The notes beneath the pieces are model-generated. The model was given only the letters and a program-made list of their open reading frames with translations. It did not search any database and was not told the origin of the DNA. Below, in pieces: positions 35,116 through 46,559 of a DNA stretch of 64,000 nt (position 1 is its first letter; every line of letters starts with the position of its first letter). The DNA is from Heligmosomoides polygyrus polygyrus (lineage: Eukaryota > Nematoda > Chromadorea > Rhabditida > Heligmosomidae). The DNA lies in assembly GCA_947396885.1 (NCBI GenBank), contig OX377202.1, forward strand, positions 78,960,643 through 79,024,642, written 5' to 3'. The translations under genes and the position numbers were made by a program.

Positions 35116-35169
35116 ACCCGCAGGCGGAGACTGCGTGTTTTACAAGCAAAGGTTCCCAGCGGACCGAAG

Positions 35170-35295
35170 AAAGAGGTGTGAAAACGTGCGTTCAAAAATC
35201 ATCAACCCCTATGAAACCCCACAAGATGTGCCTATGTGACACAGTCGGTAGGAGGGCCGCCTCGTGGGAGCACATCGACTGTCAGAAAGGAGAGG
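35170..35295 (+). repeat. SINE-3-like repeat, copy 1
   Basis: Shares with 36430-36615 (reverse) the CATCAACCC-TATGA, CCACAAGATGTG-C, TGTGACACAGTC block, the last resembling a tRNA A box. The B box is lost in this copy. Confidence 0.5.
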
Positions 35296-36429
35296 CGGTG
35301 CGGGTTAGAGGTAGTATTATGAAAATGAGATCTTTCTACGCGTATCATCCAGAAGAGAACAGAACAGAACATTTATTGAGCCAAAAGAGACACAAAATAA
35401 ATTCACAAAAGAGTGCAGCAAAAGTTGGCTTTTCTAAAAGCAAAACACAGAAGCTATTTAGCTATTCTAGCTAGGGTCTAAACACAGAGGTTAGCACAAA
35501 AGGCTGCACCAAATGCTGGATTTTAAAGGTTTAGCTAAAGTGACTTCTTCCTTGGCATGCATAAAGTAGAAACTGCTTTTTTTCCAATTCGGATTTGTAT
35601 GTACTTCGTTTGCTGAAAAAGCAGAGGAGGAAGAGAAATATTTACTATCCAAGCATGGTGCAGTATAACGTTCGCACTAAGCATTATGAAGTAGACTGAT
35701 TATTGTAAATAAGATCGTTTATTAAGAATTTCTTTCTTCGATTAATTTTTAAGAACTTTTTGTCTTTAGTACTTGTTTTTTAATGAATCACTTAAAATGC
35801 AAAATTCTCTTTTTTGACTTACTATATCCTGAAAGGGCTGCAATTTTTTGTTTGGTTTCCTAGGTGCGCTTCGATGAGGAGGGGGATGTCGACTGGACAG
35901 CTGATGATGACTGTGATGAGGAAGACAACAGTGAACGATCACAGTTAGAGAAATCAATCCTCTTTGACAGCAAGCACGTTGCGGAAGAGAAGGTTCTGTT
36001 ACAGAGCATCCTCTTGTGATTTCTCACAGGCACTGACTGTAAAATGGTTATCGTTTGTACAGATGCAGCAAGCCCTTATTTTCTATAGGGTGGCAGCTGG
36101 TTGCGTTGATATTCACCCAGTACCCTTCTCTACACCCACAAAATTACGCGTTCAACGAAGAAGTGATCACTTCTTGCCGCGGAGAAGATTGCTCATCACC
36201 GGCTTTGTAAGATGCTGCTGGTGCGACAAGCGCTTGTGTTCTACTTGTCTCATAGTTTTGCACCATAGCTGTTGACTAAAAGAGAAGAGTAATATGAGTT
36301 TTTATTTCCAAAGAAGTGAAATGGTGCAGATACGTATCGTTGAAAAAATAGCACATATGAAGGCGTAAAAAGACAATCTTGCTTTGTTGCAAGCATTAAA
36401 AAATTGTCTAAAATTGACTCCTGCGATCA

Positions 36430-36615
36430 TGAGAAAGCGTAATAACAGTACGAGCAAGAATATTGGCAGTACCCAGGCTCGAACTCAAAAGCCCGCCGGT
36501 GTGCTTCTATGAGGACTGTGCCACAGCGACACATTTCGTGGAGTATCATATGGGTTGATGATTGTTGCGCATACGTTTTTGCACATTTCTCCGGAAATTC
36601 TAAAAAGCATTCAGC
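36430..36615 (-). repeat. SINE-3-like repeat, copy 2, with A/B-box-like motifs
   Basis: Minus strand reads ATCATCAACCCATATGATAC, then TGTGGCACAGTCCTCAT (A-box-like) and GAGTTCGAGCCTGG (B-box-like), consistent with a tRNA-derived SINE. Confidence 0.55.
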
Positions 36616-36924
36616 AAAAACTAACTGTGGTCCTGGACTCCGCTCATCGCAAAAACTCGCCATGAGTTGGGAACCTTTCCTTGTTAGTCGCGCGTGGTGC
36701 GATAGTTAATCGCAACAAAAGATCTGGCAACATCAGGCCATACAACATCGTTGTTAACCACGTCTATCCTACCTCGTTACTTGTTACTCCTCACACATAT
36801 TTGTCATCCTTATGCATATAGCAGAAGGCATCTCTACAGACAGACCTCATTAACAGTCCAAAGTTGTTCTTTGTGTTCATACTCTCTTCATTGTCACATG
36901 TTTCATTACTATAGCAGCCATCGG

Positions 36925-37300
36925 GAAAAAACCTCGGTCGGGACGCCCCGAGCAGTGGAAGACGCCGCCGTTCTCGATGCTATCGAAGAAGGTCCGGAGG
37001 CCACCACCCGGAGCCTTGCGACAAGTCTTGGATGTACCCAGACGACAGTCGTCAGCCGCTTCCAAGCCCTCGGCTACCGAAAACTGCTGACTCGATAGAT
37101 CCCGCATGTATTGTCAAATAGCATGCGGTTCACCGCACATTTATAAGTCCCTATGTTGTGAACAAGTTGTCTTAGAAGGATAAAACGCTGGATTCCTTAT
37201 CTAACGGCACCGTAAGTCATTGCATAGAAGAGATTACGGATTCCAATTGTCTGCACGGTATTCCGAGAAAGCAGAATGCGTAGTCTGATGACCCATCCCA
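36925..37300 (+). pseudogene. Mariner-like transposase fragment (second HTH)
   Basis: Plus strand encodes GTPRAVEDAAVLDAIEEGPE, ATTRSLATSLGCTQTTVVSRF and ALGYRKLLTR, then a TAG where mariner transposases usually have the W of a W-x-P-H motif (here stop-IPH). Further on, an LDSLSNGT segment recalls the block before the first catalytic aspartate, but the catalytic core is unreadable. It is of a different subfamily from the mariner at 45318-46558. Confidence 0.7.
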
Positions 37301-37587
37301 AAAAGGAATTGATTAATGGGTTGGAATTGTTTCCGTCCTTTGCCTTTCATTTCTTAACGACCACTTTGGAAGTACAAAAATCATTCTTTCTAAGACGAAG
37401 TTCTTATCGAACCGCCACTCGAAGATAGGCTTCCTTGAATCAAACATTAACTAAGTTTTCTTCTCGAGAACGCGAAAAAGTCAAACGAAGTTAGGGTGTT
37501 GTCGACAAATGTCGCTTCAACCTTACACGATATTTTTGGTTGTAAAAAACATGATTGTGTGTCCATAACACGGTTAAGGCTTTTGCG

Positions 37588-37624
37588 ATTCCGACAAAGG
37601 CGATGTTGCCAAAACGTTAGCTAG
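37588..37624 (+). ncRNA. Decayed hammerhead-like motif
   Basis: CCGACAA-AGGCGATGTTGCC-AAAACGTTAGC aligns with the motifs at 61951-61984 and 20465-20506 but has several core changes (CCGACAA for CUGANGA, AAAA for GAAA). Probably inactive, a marker of an old PLE end. Confidence 0.35.
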
Positions 37625-37639
37625 CAAGCAGTAAAAAAG

Positions 37640-40065
37640 TCTCTTTTCAGGCTCAAAGAATGACTAGAGCTAAATTTCGCAGATGCTGCTCACTCGAGCG
37701 AGAGCGAAAGTCGTCGTGCCCGCCCTATTGAAACACATGGTGGACATTTCACGGGCTACTGTACCAGTTGTGCAAGGAACATTAAGAAGTAGCTGTTCTG
37801 AACATGAGAAAGGAACAGAAACAGCTGTGGATGACATGCTCCTAGCCCACACCCCATAGTTATGAACAAGGAACGGACGTCTTGGAAAACAGATTAACGT
37901 CATTGGGCTTGTATAGCGAAAAGCGCGGAATGTGAAACTTGGTTGACAGCGACCTGAGGGAAGAGCGATGTACGGAGTGAAAAGCGCCGACGTTCGAAGG
38001 AGCTATCCTACTAATGACATCCATTTTGAGCAACGTGTGCTCGGCTGAATTCAATTTATTCTCTACAAGTCGCTGTATGCCTCCAGCAGTTGAGAAGATA
38101 GTGCTAGAGGTTCATGTCGATCCATCTACGCTTCAACAGTTTGAGTCCAACTTTGTGGATCATTCCAAATGCCCAACAAATACGCAGCGCTGACATAGCT
38201 AGTAACCATTGCGGACAACTAGAAAAGTAGAAAATGATTTACAAGCGGATGGGGAGAAGGAAAGAGCTGAACCGTGACTAGAGGTAAGAATCGGGCTGAC
38301 GGATATCATTACAGGACACAGCTACTTCAGCGTGTTAATCGCAAGGCTATGATTCAAAAACAAATGATACAGAATTAACAAGTTACTTTCTGTGGTCAGC
38401 AAATGTGCTTCGAACAATGACATTGAGGAGTTCTCCTTTCTTGCATATTTAGACGAAGAACGTGCTTAGCAGAGATTCGCACGAAGCCGATCACCCACGT
38501 AGGTCCTCAAAAATTCTTGACTTCTTTAACAGGTACAATATGGGGTAAGGAGAAAAGACAGTGCATGAAAATACATATACACACGATCTCCTTGGTTGCA
38601 AGGAGTGGAAGAAAGGGTCATTATGAATAGCTCATGAGTAAAGGTTAAATCGTAATCGAATTCAATATGACCAAAGCTGAGCTGAATTTCTAACACACAA
38701 TTCACGGTCAAAACTACTCACGAACCATATGGACGGGGAAATTGTGGTTGAGCAAAGCAAGGAAGAGCATCAGAATGGAGCGTCAAGATGTAATAGTAGC
38801 CTGTGCTTTATTTTATAAACACAACCAATAGTACTGCTCTGAAAAAGAGTTTTGCCAGTTCTACAATATTAAGATTGTTTGCCTCACTAGACACTCCTCC
38901 TGTCCAATTTTTCAAATTGGGTACTTCGAGAGCATCCCACTCCTAGGATCGAAAGCACTACCTCGTTGAAAATCTTGCAGCTCAATACATATATTATAAA
39001 GTTCAAAGCGTTCATAGTTCACAGCGAAATGTGCTAGCTTCCTGAAGAACTCCAGTTCCTTTCAACGCACAATCTTGAAGTCTTGTGGATCAGAAGAACC
39101 GGCAATACGTCAGACAAGTCCATCCTTGTGAACAAGTTGGATTTGATAGTTGGTCTACAGCGCCAGGTGATGCTGAGCTTGAGAAGTCCTGAATCCTTCG
39201 AATAGCACCCACTTAAAAAAACAAGATCAAACAGAATTGAAGACACCATCAGTGAAGATCGACGTCGCAAAACTACTGCCTAGGCATTAGGTAAACTATT
39301 CCTCTGAATAAACTGAGCACTCGTCGAGGTATGTATGTAGAAAGTAGCCGACAACCTAATCGAGTTCGCTTATGCGTGTAAAAGTACAAATTGACGTTGG
39401 AGTACAGTGGTTCCGGAGCGGATAGTTTCCTATTCAATATAACGAATCACATAGGTATTTCTTCACTGATGACGACATTATTCTTAAGCTGGTAGGTGTT
39501 GTTTCCGGACGCTGAAAAAGACACCCTCAACTGTTGGGCAATTTCTTTTTCAAATGTGCTCCATCCTGGCATGAACATCTTGAGCTTTTACCATTGGAAA
39601 GGTATGCATGTTTTACTAGTCAATTCCTAGGTACAGCTAGAGACCCATCCTTTGGGATTCATCTTATATAGGTCCTCCTCTCAACGACAATCACCTTGGT
39701 AACACAGTACCATATTAAACGTAAGCGATTTCTAACTGAATGGAAAAGGAGACGTTGTTATCTGGCAATGATCAGTCTGTAATCCGAAGTCGAGTAAAGA
39801 TTTGCTTGAAAAAGACGTGTTTGAATGACAACATTAGCGATGTTTGGCTAGTCTGCCCAAAATAAAAGGCGGATTCAGCACTTCTTTTTCTAGTTCAGAA
39901 TACTTTATTCAGCCAATAAACCTTCATCTCGTGACACCATCAAGAATCTGATGCCGCATGCAGCTCTGATTGAGGTCCTTGGTCAACTGTTTGTAATGGT
40001 AGTAAGCCTTTTTACATGCGGGGGCAATGAATTTGTGCGAAACTTTTTTGGAGACGATTGAGTAC
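37640..40065. other. Stretch with no recognised gene
   Basis: No diagnostic motif on either strand. Two adjoining minus frames at 38054-37670 are unrecognised. Confidence 0.4.
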
Positions 40066-40069
40066 TGAC

Positions 40070-40190
40070 ATGCATTGAAACACTGCATTGAAATCGCTTC
40101 CACGATGTCGCGTAGAAACAGAATGCGTGGCGCTCCTCAAGCAGAGGTCAATTCCGTCACTTATCTTTCATTCTTTGAACAAAAGGAGGT
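40070..40190 (+). repeat. SINE-1 3' fragment
   Basis: GCATTGAAATCGCTTCCACG, CGTAGAAACAGAATGCGTGG and TCCGTCACTTATC correspond to the 3' third of the SINE at 51725-52035. Confidence 0.7.
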
Positions 40191-41044
40191 GAAAACTGAA
40201 GATTCATTATTGTCCGATTGTAATCCCTGCAATCCGCTTCCATACCAATTTAATCCTTACAAAATATCAGATCATAAAGCACGTTCATGAAAAGAAGAAC
40301 GTCGAAAAGAGTGTTGGGCTTCCGGCTTTCACTTATTTGCACGAATGAACGAGCGAGCGCGATACACCCGGTATGGAACGCAGCATGAGGAATCATGGAA
40401 TCACGACAATACTGTGAGTATTGTGCTCCTCAGTAGCGGCTGTCTCTCTCAGCAATGAAGAAAAGTCACAGACTCATTCGCTAAAACCGGAACGCATGGA
40501 AAAGAATGATGAGCTCCATTTTTGGCAGAATTCAAGAGGATTCTTCTGACTTGTGATAGATGGCGTTTTCGGTGGACTCCGACCATAAGGCTTTGCAGTG
40601 AGTAATTTCTTGACATCCTGCAAATACCCTTCGAGAGGCATAGCAACGCAAAATCTTCGTTTGAACATGCCTCGAAGGAGTTGCCCTAAAAGAAATAAAG
40701 CAATTACTTCCGTAGGGTCACACTCCGTCGGACCTCCGCCTGGCTTTCTTAAGTCCAATTTCCATTTTCCATTTATTCTCAATCTGGCAAGGGAGCATGT
40801 GCCACGATGGTAGTGATGTGGTGATTCTCACATGCACCTCAAATGGATTCATGTTCGATTCATTTTCATGTCAGCCAAGCCATTTCTACCTCATTGAATG
40901 GTGAAAAGCGGCATCAGATTCACCCAGGATGAAGGAGGTCATGGGAGGTGATATGGTTGGTAAGAGCTTGAAAATACGCCAGGCACGAGGGCTAAGGTTA
41001 AGGGTCTTTCCTTCTTGCAATTTTTAGGAAGACCATCTCTCTAA

Positions 41045-42720
41045 ACCAATCCCTTTTTGTGAGCGCCGCCACGCTTGCGGAATGTAGCGAAGGTAATGGG
41101 AACCAGGGATGAGCGGATAACGAAATTTTGAAAACAGGATAACGGATAACGGATAATTTTGCCTGGAAATGGCCGGATAACGGAAAAGCGGATAAGGAAC
41201 AAACAACAAAAAATAAACTCGTTTTAAATTGCACTAATTTCAACAGCAGATCAGTGCTTAAAGCACTGTTAATCTTAAGGAATTTCTAGACATTTTAGTG
41301 GTGTTTTAAACGTTTTGCAGTCGCCACATTAACGACGCTCTATGGGGTTTTCTGCCCATCCATAGGAAGACAAATGCGCAGCGACATACCCGCCTTTCAC
41401 CTGTTTCCAAGAAGTCAGTTGGATTGTCTTATTTAGCAGCCTTACTCTGCGCTTAATTTTTTTTCCAATTAGAGCAGTTGAAAAATAGAATAGTCCTTGG
41501 AAGAGCAATTACTCCGATGTCTCTGAAAAGAAGAAGAAGGCAGGAGACATCCAGCCAAACAAACTTTACATGACGATCTTGATCCTCACATGCTATGAAC
41601 CGTTGTTGTTGTTCCTGCCCGACAGCATCCAAAGATCCAAGGTACTTCAACGTGGAATTATCTTGGATGGATAAAATAACTTTTGGGTAGTAACTGCAAG
41701 CAATTGTGTACGGCAAACAAACACTCAAAGAGGTTTGACATCCAGATCTTCTGGATCTGAGAAAGAATATCCGACCCAGCTTCAAAACGGAGGTGTTGCC
41801 TATGCTGCAGATAAGCCTTACGAAAAAAACTCACACAATAAAAATCTACATGTCTTCAGCACCCACGATGATAAGGTTGTTTGGTTTATTGCTCCCCTAA
41901 AATTTTTAATGGAGAAGTTGCTTACTCGATGTGTTTGGATTAATCCTATTTCTTTTGCTAGTATTCATTGCTGTACTGCAGTTTTTTGTTGATACTTCAC
42001 GACAGCATGTGGCTGAAGTGGTACCATTACCGCCTACAATCGTGTAACCACAAATGATGCGATGGAAAGATCGGCGGTAAAAATTCTTCCCAGGATGCGG
42101 CTCTCCACTTTTGACGATTGCTAGAAGCAGTTTGTGTGCCTTCTTGGTCAGCACATGACTTGAGATCAATGAACAATGCTGTGCTAACTAGGAGCGGGTC
42201 TTCTGTAAGGCTTGTAAGGCTGGAAGTTAGATATCTTTAAAACTTAAAAAAATAACCTGTTCCTAAGTGAGGAAATGCTTCAACTAACGCCTCTGGTTTT
42301 GAAGGACTTGTGTTATTTCTGACGACCACTCTTACAATCGTGAAGGATCCATATAGTACATAGTCCACCCATCACCACGTCCAAAGCTAAGATCCGGCCA
42401 ATTTGTTGTTCGTTATCCGGCCCAAAATCGCCGGATAACGAACAACAAAACGGATAGACCAAAACCCCCTAGAAACCGGATAACGGGTAACGGATAACGG
42501 TTAATCCGCTCATCCCTGATGGGAACGTGCATTAAGCCTATACAATGATTAGCGGTGTGCAGCCGATGGACAAGTCAGCACGTTATAATTTTCAAGTCTG
42601 GCACCACATCAGCAACCTTGGAGAAGAGAACGCTTAGCTAGCCTGGGCAGTACTCGAACCGCTAACGTCGATTCTTCGTCTACACACCTACGCGCAGACC
42701 GCGGAATGCATGACATAGAC
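41045..42720 (-). repeat. SINE-1 copy split by a hAT-like element
   Basis: Two pieces, 41045-41103 (AATCCCTTTTTG...GGAATGTAGCGAAGGTA) and 42519-42720 (ATACAATGATTAGCGGTGTG, GCAGCCGATGGACAAGTCAG, CCTGGGC), join into one reverse-oriented SINE-1 when the intervening element and one 8-bp duplication are removed. This gives an internal control for the insertion boundaries. Confidence 0.75.
41104..42518. mobile_element. Non-autonomous hAT-like DNA transposon with GGATAACG-rich ends
   Basis: 1415 bp. Begins CAGGGATGAGCGGATAACG, ends with the inverted AATCCGCTCATCCCTG, and is flanked by the 8-bp duplication ATGGGAAC (41096-41103 and 42519-42526). Subterminal regions are packed with GGATAACG repeats in both orientations (about 41112-41200 and 42410-42505), the likely transposase-binding arrays. 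The interior holds short frames only, with no transposase motif. The terminal 14 bp match the element at 20927-24128, but the subterminal repeat is different. Confidence 0.9.
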
Positions 42721-42724
42721 TAAG

Positions 42725-43845
42725 AGGAGCTACTTGATACCTTTCTCCCTTCTGCTCTTTACGAGCACCCATGTAGGAGAGCAGTTTTCGATATGTAACA
42801 GGGGTTTTTGCACGCTTTGAAGGGAAAACATAAACGTCGAATGAATTACTATACAATAATAACCATATTGTCTAAGCTGTAGAAAGGCAGCTCATCAATC
42901 TGTGCACCATTCATGGTAAAATCCCCATAAACGGTACATTCGTTTTTTCTCACAAGCACAGCTCAGTGAATCCCTCGGAAACCGGATGCCTCCTCATGAT
43001 TTTAACGAAATACGTGTAAATGGGATGAGCCAATACCAATGCGTGTGGTATGAGGTAGTGGCAGTGTTCGTTAAAATGTTAACTTAACAGTTCCTTCTTT
43101 TTACAGTTCTATACGCTATGAAAACTTGAAGTTCATACTTGCCTCTGAGTTTCCAACATCGAGAAATCGTTGGTGTTCAATTGGGAGAAAAAGCAGATAG
43201 ATGTTCGATTAGAAAATACTTTCTCATTTCCGTAATTTAAAGATCTGAGAACGTGGAACTGATGTATGCAGAACTAATATTTTCAAAGGAAGCTCGTTTT
43301 CTGAAATGCAGAGATGCGAGAGAGATTGGGAATGAATGACAGAAGGGAGACGAAGCGAGAATAGAAGCAGACCAGAAACGGACGTCGGGAAGCATGGCAG
43401 TTTGCATCCAATAGTTCGTTTGTCAGAAAAGTAAATGATAAATGAATAAAGCCATACAATTGTGATAGTTTAATTATAAAGGTATGGAAAACGAAGAATT
43501 AGTTTGGTTTTCGTCTCGCACGGGTCCTGAGACGAAAACCAAACAGGGAAGTTGCAGAGACTTTCTTTATCGAGATTTTTAAAGCTGTTGCTTCGAATAA
43601 ATCCAATAAAGAACTGGTACGAAAGACTACATGGAGCTCTTCTGTTGAAGAGCAAAAGACAGAAATCCCATGGTGGCTTTCAAATCTTCCCACTTGCTAG
43701 TTTGTCCACGTGCCGTTCCACCTAGTAGGCAGGGAAAATGTTACTTGTACGAGCGTTCGGAATAGAGAAAATGTGCGAGAGGAAGTCTCGAAACCTAGCC
43801 GCGTTATTTCGCTATCAGGCAATATACTTCCTACCTACCGTTCTC
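42725..43845. other. Stretch with no recognised gene
   Basis: Nothing recognised. GAGACGAAAACCAAAC and its inverse GGTTTTCGTCTCGCAC make a short palindrome near 43503-43550. Confidence 0.4.
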
Positions 43846-43849
43846 TCGT

Positions 43850-44170
43850 GGCAGCGCATCGAAGGAGGTGATGGCTTTAACGTGCTCTCGATTCCAGGTC
43901 CCTGGTTCGGATTCCTCGCACAAGCCTTCTATCCCCCCGATGGCGACGAACTGCTATCACACTAGCAGGAGGATAAAGCACTGACTTGTCTTTCGGCTGG
44001 CCACCACCAATTTGGCGAGTCGTCGCTTAGCCAAGTTACCCATTCAAGTTGCCTCCTCGACATCCCCTAGAAATACAACAGATTGCATGGCGCTTCCCAA
44101 AAGGGAATAATTGACGCCACCCTTTACCCTCTTTTATCCATTGCTTGAAGGACAAGACAAGGCCGCGATA
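43850..44170 (+). repeat. SINE-1 copy
   Basis: GATTCCAGGTCCCTGGTTCG with B box GGTTCGGATTCC (43916), then GCACAAGCCTTCTATCCCCC, CACTGACTTGTC, GGCTGGCCACC, and the 3' CGACATCCCCTAGAA and TTTATCC end. Confidence 0.75.
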
Positions 44171-44174
44171 GCGT

Positions 44175-45310
44175 AAAAATTGAGCAAAAATCCGTGCATC
44201 CCTTAAAGTAGAAGGTGTGGTAATGAGGTCGTAAGTGCAACTATGTAATTTGCACATGAATAATTAACATGGATATTTTGCAGGACGCGGCGTTATTTCA
44301 TCCAATTAGATTCTAAAATAATTGCAAAATAAGACAGCCACTCAGTTGTCAAGCGCAGCTACTGATTGTGGCTCAAAGTTTTACAAACGATCTCGGTTAA
44401 ACAACGTTTCTGAAAGGAATGGTCGGAAGAGTAAAAGGGTGGTGCATTCTTCAATCCTGAAGCATCAGGCAAATGGCGTTTATACCAACATTCAAGTAAA
44501 CATCAGGATACAGATACAGAATAATTGCATGGTGTGATATCAAAATCAAATTTGCCACAAGAATTTCATTTAACTGCTCCTCGAAATACGCTAAAAATAA
44601 ACATTGCTGTAGTTCAAGTGGGAAGAGATCTATGACCCCTCAAGAAGTGTCAAACTTTTTGGTACATCTTTTACGCTGTCACTGCTTGGAGAATTGCCAC
44701 AATATCCAGAGTGAGCAGAACGCGATAAAGCCGCAGAAGATCACGAAGCTCGAACTATACGCCGCTTCTGGAGGATGCAGGGAATGACGTTAGCGGCGCG
44801 GTTGATTGGCCAGGATTCATCGCTGTCCATCGCATTGACAATGGAGAACGAAGACTACGGGACTTACCAAAGGAGGCAAAGAAATGCGGATGATGTGATC
44901 GGCGATGAATGCGCCGTAGATTGAATCCGAATCTGAGTAATGGGAAATGCACAAAGCGCGTTCACGAGCACGGATGAGGACTTCCTCCGTTGCAAAAACG
45001 TCCCGCAGTCCGATCCCAGTGGTTTCGATTTACTTGTTTAAATTAACGGGCAGGGCGCTTTCTCTCAGAGCCGAGATACGACATCGGATTTTTCAAAATC
45101 CGTCACTACAAAACACGTAGAACATACTTTATAACAAACAAGTGCTGACTGAAACAGTGGTGCCAGTGGTTATCGCTGAACTTGCGTGAGTGAAATTTGT
45201 TTGACGTTCATCAAACATGACTCCCGCGCATGAGATTGAGAAGCAGCTTTTTGAGGATAATATTTTCTACAGTTGAAAGCTGCTCTTTCGTCGTTCTGTT
45301 CTGGAGAGGA
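44175..45310. other. Stretch with no recognised gene
   Basis: Nothing recognised before the mariner end at about 45318. Confidence 0.4.
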
Positions 45311-45317
45311 AGTTGCA

Positions 45318-46558
45318 TTAGGTTGGCCGGAAAGTTCTGGCGATTTTGATAGGTCCACTTCAAACGATGAGAACTTTCTCCACGCTCACCGCACTCAGTC
45401 GACGTAGGCACCCCTCGAATCAGCACACTGTTTGCTACGCGAAGCTGGTTTATTAATTCCGAAAAAATTGCGTGGTCGAGATGCGAGAAATTCTAGAAAT
45501 GCTTTTTTTGGCTGGTCCTGTTTTGAGTAGGTTCTATCAGCAAGAAGGTTCTGAAAGTGCATAAAAAGGTTGCAGTGGGTTGGCACAAGGTCTGGTGAGT
45601 ATGACAAGTGAGGCAGAACTTCAGAACTTCGCTGTTCGTTTAATTTTCGCATGGTGATTTGCGAAATGTGTGGGCGGACGCTGTCGTGCAGAAGAATGGG
45701 TGGGATCTGTTCTCTTATCCAGTGCCGGCTACAGCTCACGCAGGTCTCTGTACATCTCGTCGATTTCGTCACAGTGGGCTCTGCTATGATGACTCGGCTT
45801 GGTTCCGGAAAGTTGAAGCGAATCACGCCAGCCGCCGACCACCACACTGTTAGGCCTATGTTATACTTCGGCGACGCTGTTGTCGGCGACGTTGGTGACA
45901 GGGTTGAGCGAATGCTACGTAGCAGCCCGCGCAACACTGTCGCCAACGTCGCCGACAAAGCGTCGCAGAGTAAGCATAGGCTATACCGTCACCGTCGTCT
46001 TTTTCTGATGGGGTTTCGGCTTTGGGATGTGCCTTGGGGAGGGGGCGGTGGGACGCCGACATCAATATACTTTTCACCTCTCCGAAGCGTTTCATACCAT
46101 CTGCAACAACAGTTTTACTGGCTCCTAAAGCTTTCGCAATCTCACTGTTTGCGATGGACTAGCTTCCACGAAGGCTTCAAATCGTCGTCCAAGTATTGCT
46201 GTAGGTCTGCCGCTTCGGCTACATCTTCAAGGTTGTAATCTGCAGAACGAAATTTCTTGGAAAACCATTGCACTGTCCTTTTTCCAACACTATTCCCCCA
46301 TACGTGGCTGATTCGCTGGGCCGTTTCGACTAAGGATTGTCCCAGTTTGAATTTGAAATAAAACATCGTTCGGGGTTGCTCTTTCCATACACCTCGAATA
46401 AGCACAATTATTTGGCAGGTGAAACACAATTTAATCCATCAGATAGAGTCAAGAATTTCAGATTAGACGTTAAAAACGCGAAGTAATCTGAATGTTGATT
46501 CAGTAATAAGCGAGCGAAAAGCGGTTGCACAAAAACCGCCAGAACTTTCCAGGAACCT
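45318..46558 (-). pseudogene. Mariner transposon with broken transposase
   Basis: Inverted ends AGGTTGGCCGGAAAGTTCTG (45320) and, reversed, AAGGTTCCTGGAAAGTTCTG (46557) bound about 1.24 kb. Minus strand: FKLGQSLVETAQRIS, RTVQWFSKKFRS, SEIAKALGASKTVV (N-terminal HTH pair), then TVWWSAAGVIRFNF, ILLHDSVRPHISQITMRKLN (second catalytic aspartate present) and SPDLVPTHC. In the last, histidine stands where the third aspartate is expected. The segment with the first aspartate is missing, partly deleted and partly interrupted by the palindromic insertion at 45853-45981. Inactive for cutting and joining. Confidence 0.88.
45853..45981. mobile_element. Small palindromic (foldback) element inside the mariner
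   Basis: Arms 45853-45907 and 45929-45981 are near-perfect inverses (GCCTATG, CGACGC, GTCGGCGACGTTGG, GACAG blocks) around a GCTACGTAGC centre. TA flanks both ends, the duplication expected of a Tc1/mariner-mobilised MITE. Confidence 0.7.
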
Positions 46559-46559
46559 T

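Noticed and set aside
43503..43550. Short palindrome GGTTTTCGTCTCG / GAGACGAAAACC as a terminator or hairpin RNA
   Set aside because: Isolated short inverted repeat with no supporting context.
45395..46238. Long open frames on the strand opposite the mariner
   Set aside because: They mirror the transposase coding region and the G+C-rich palindrome; no motif of their own.
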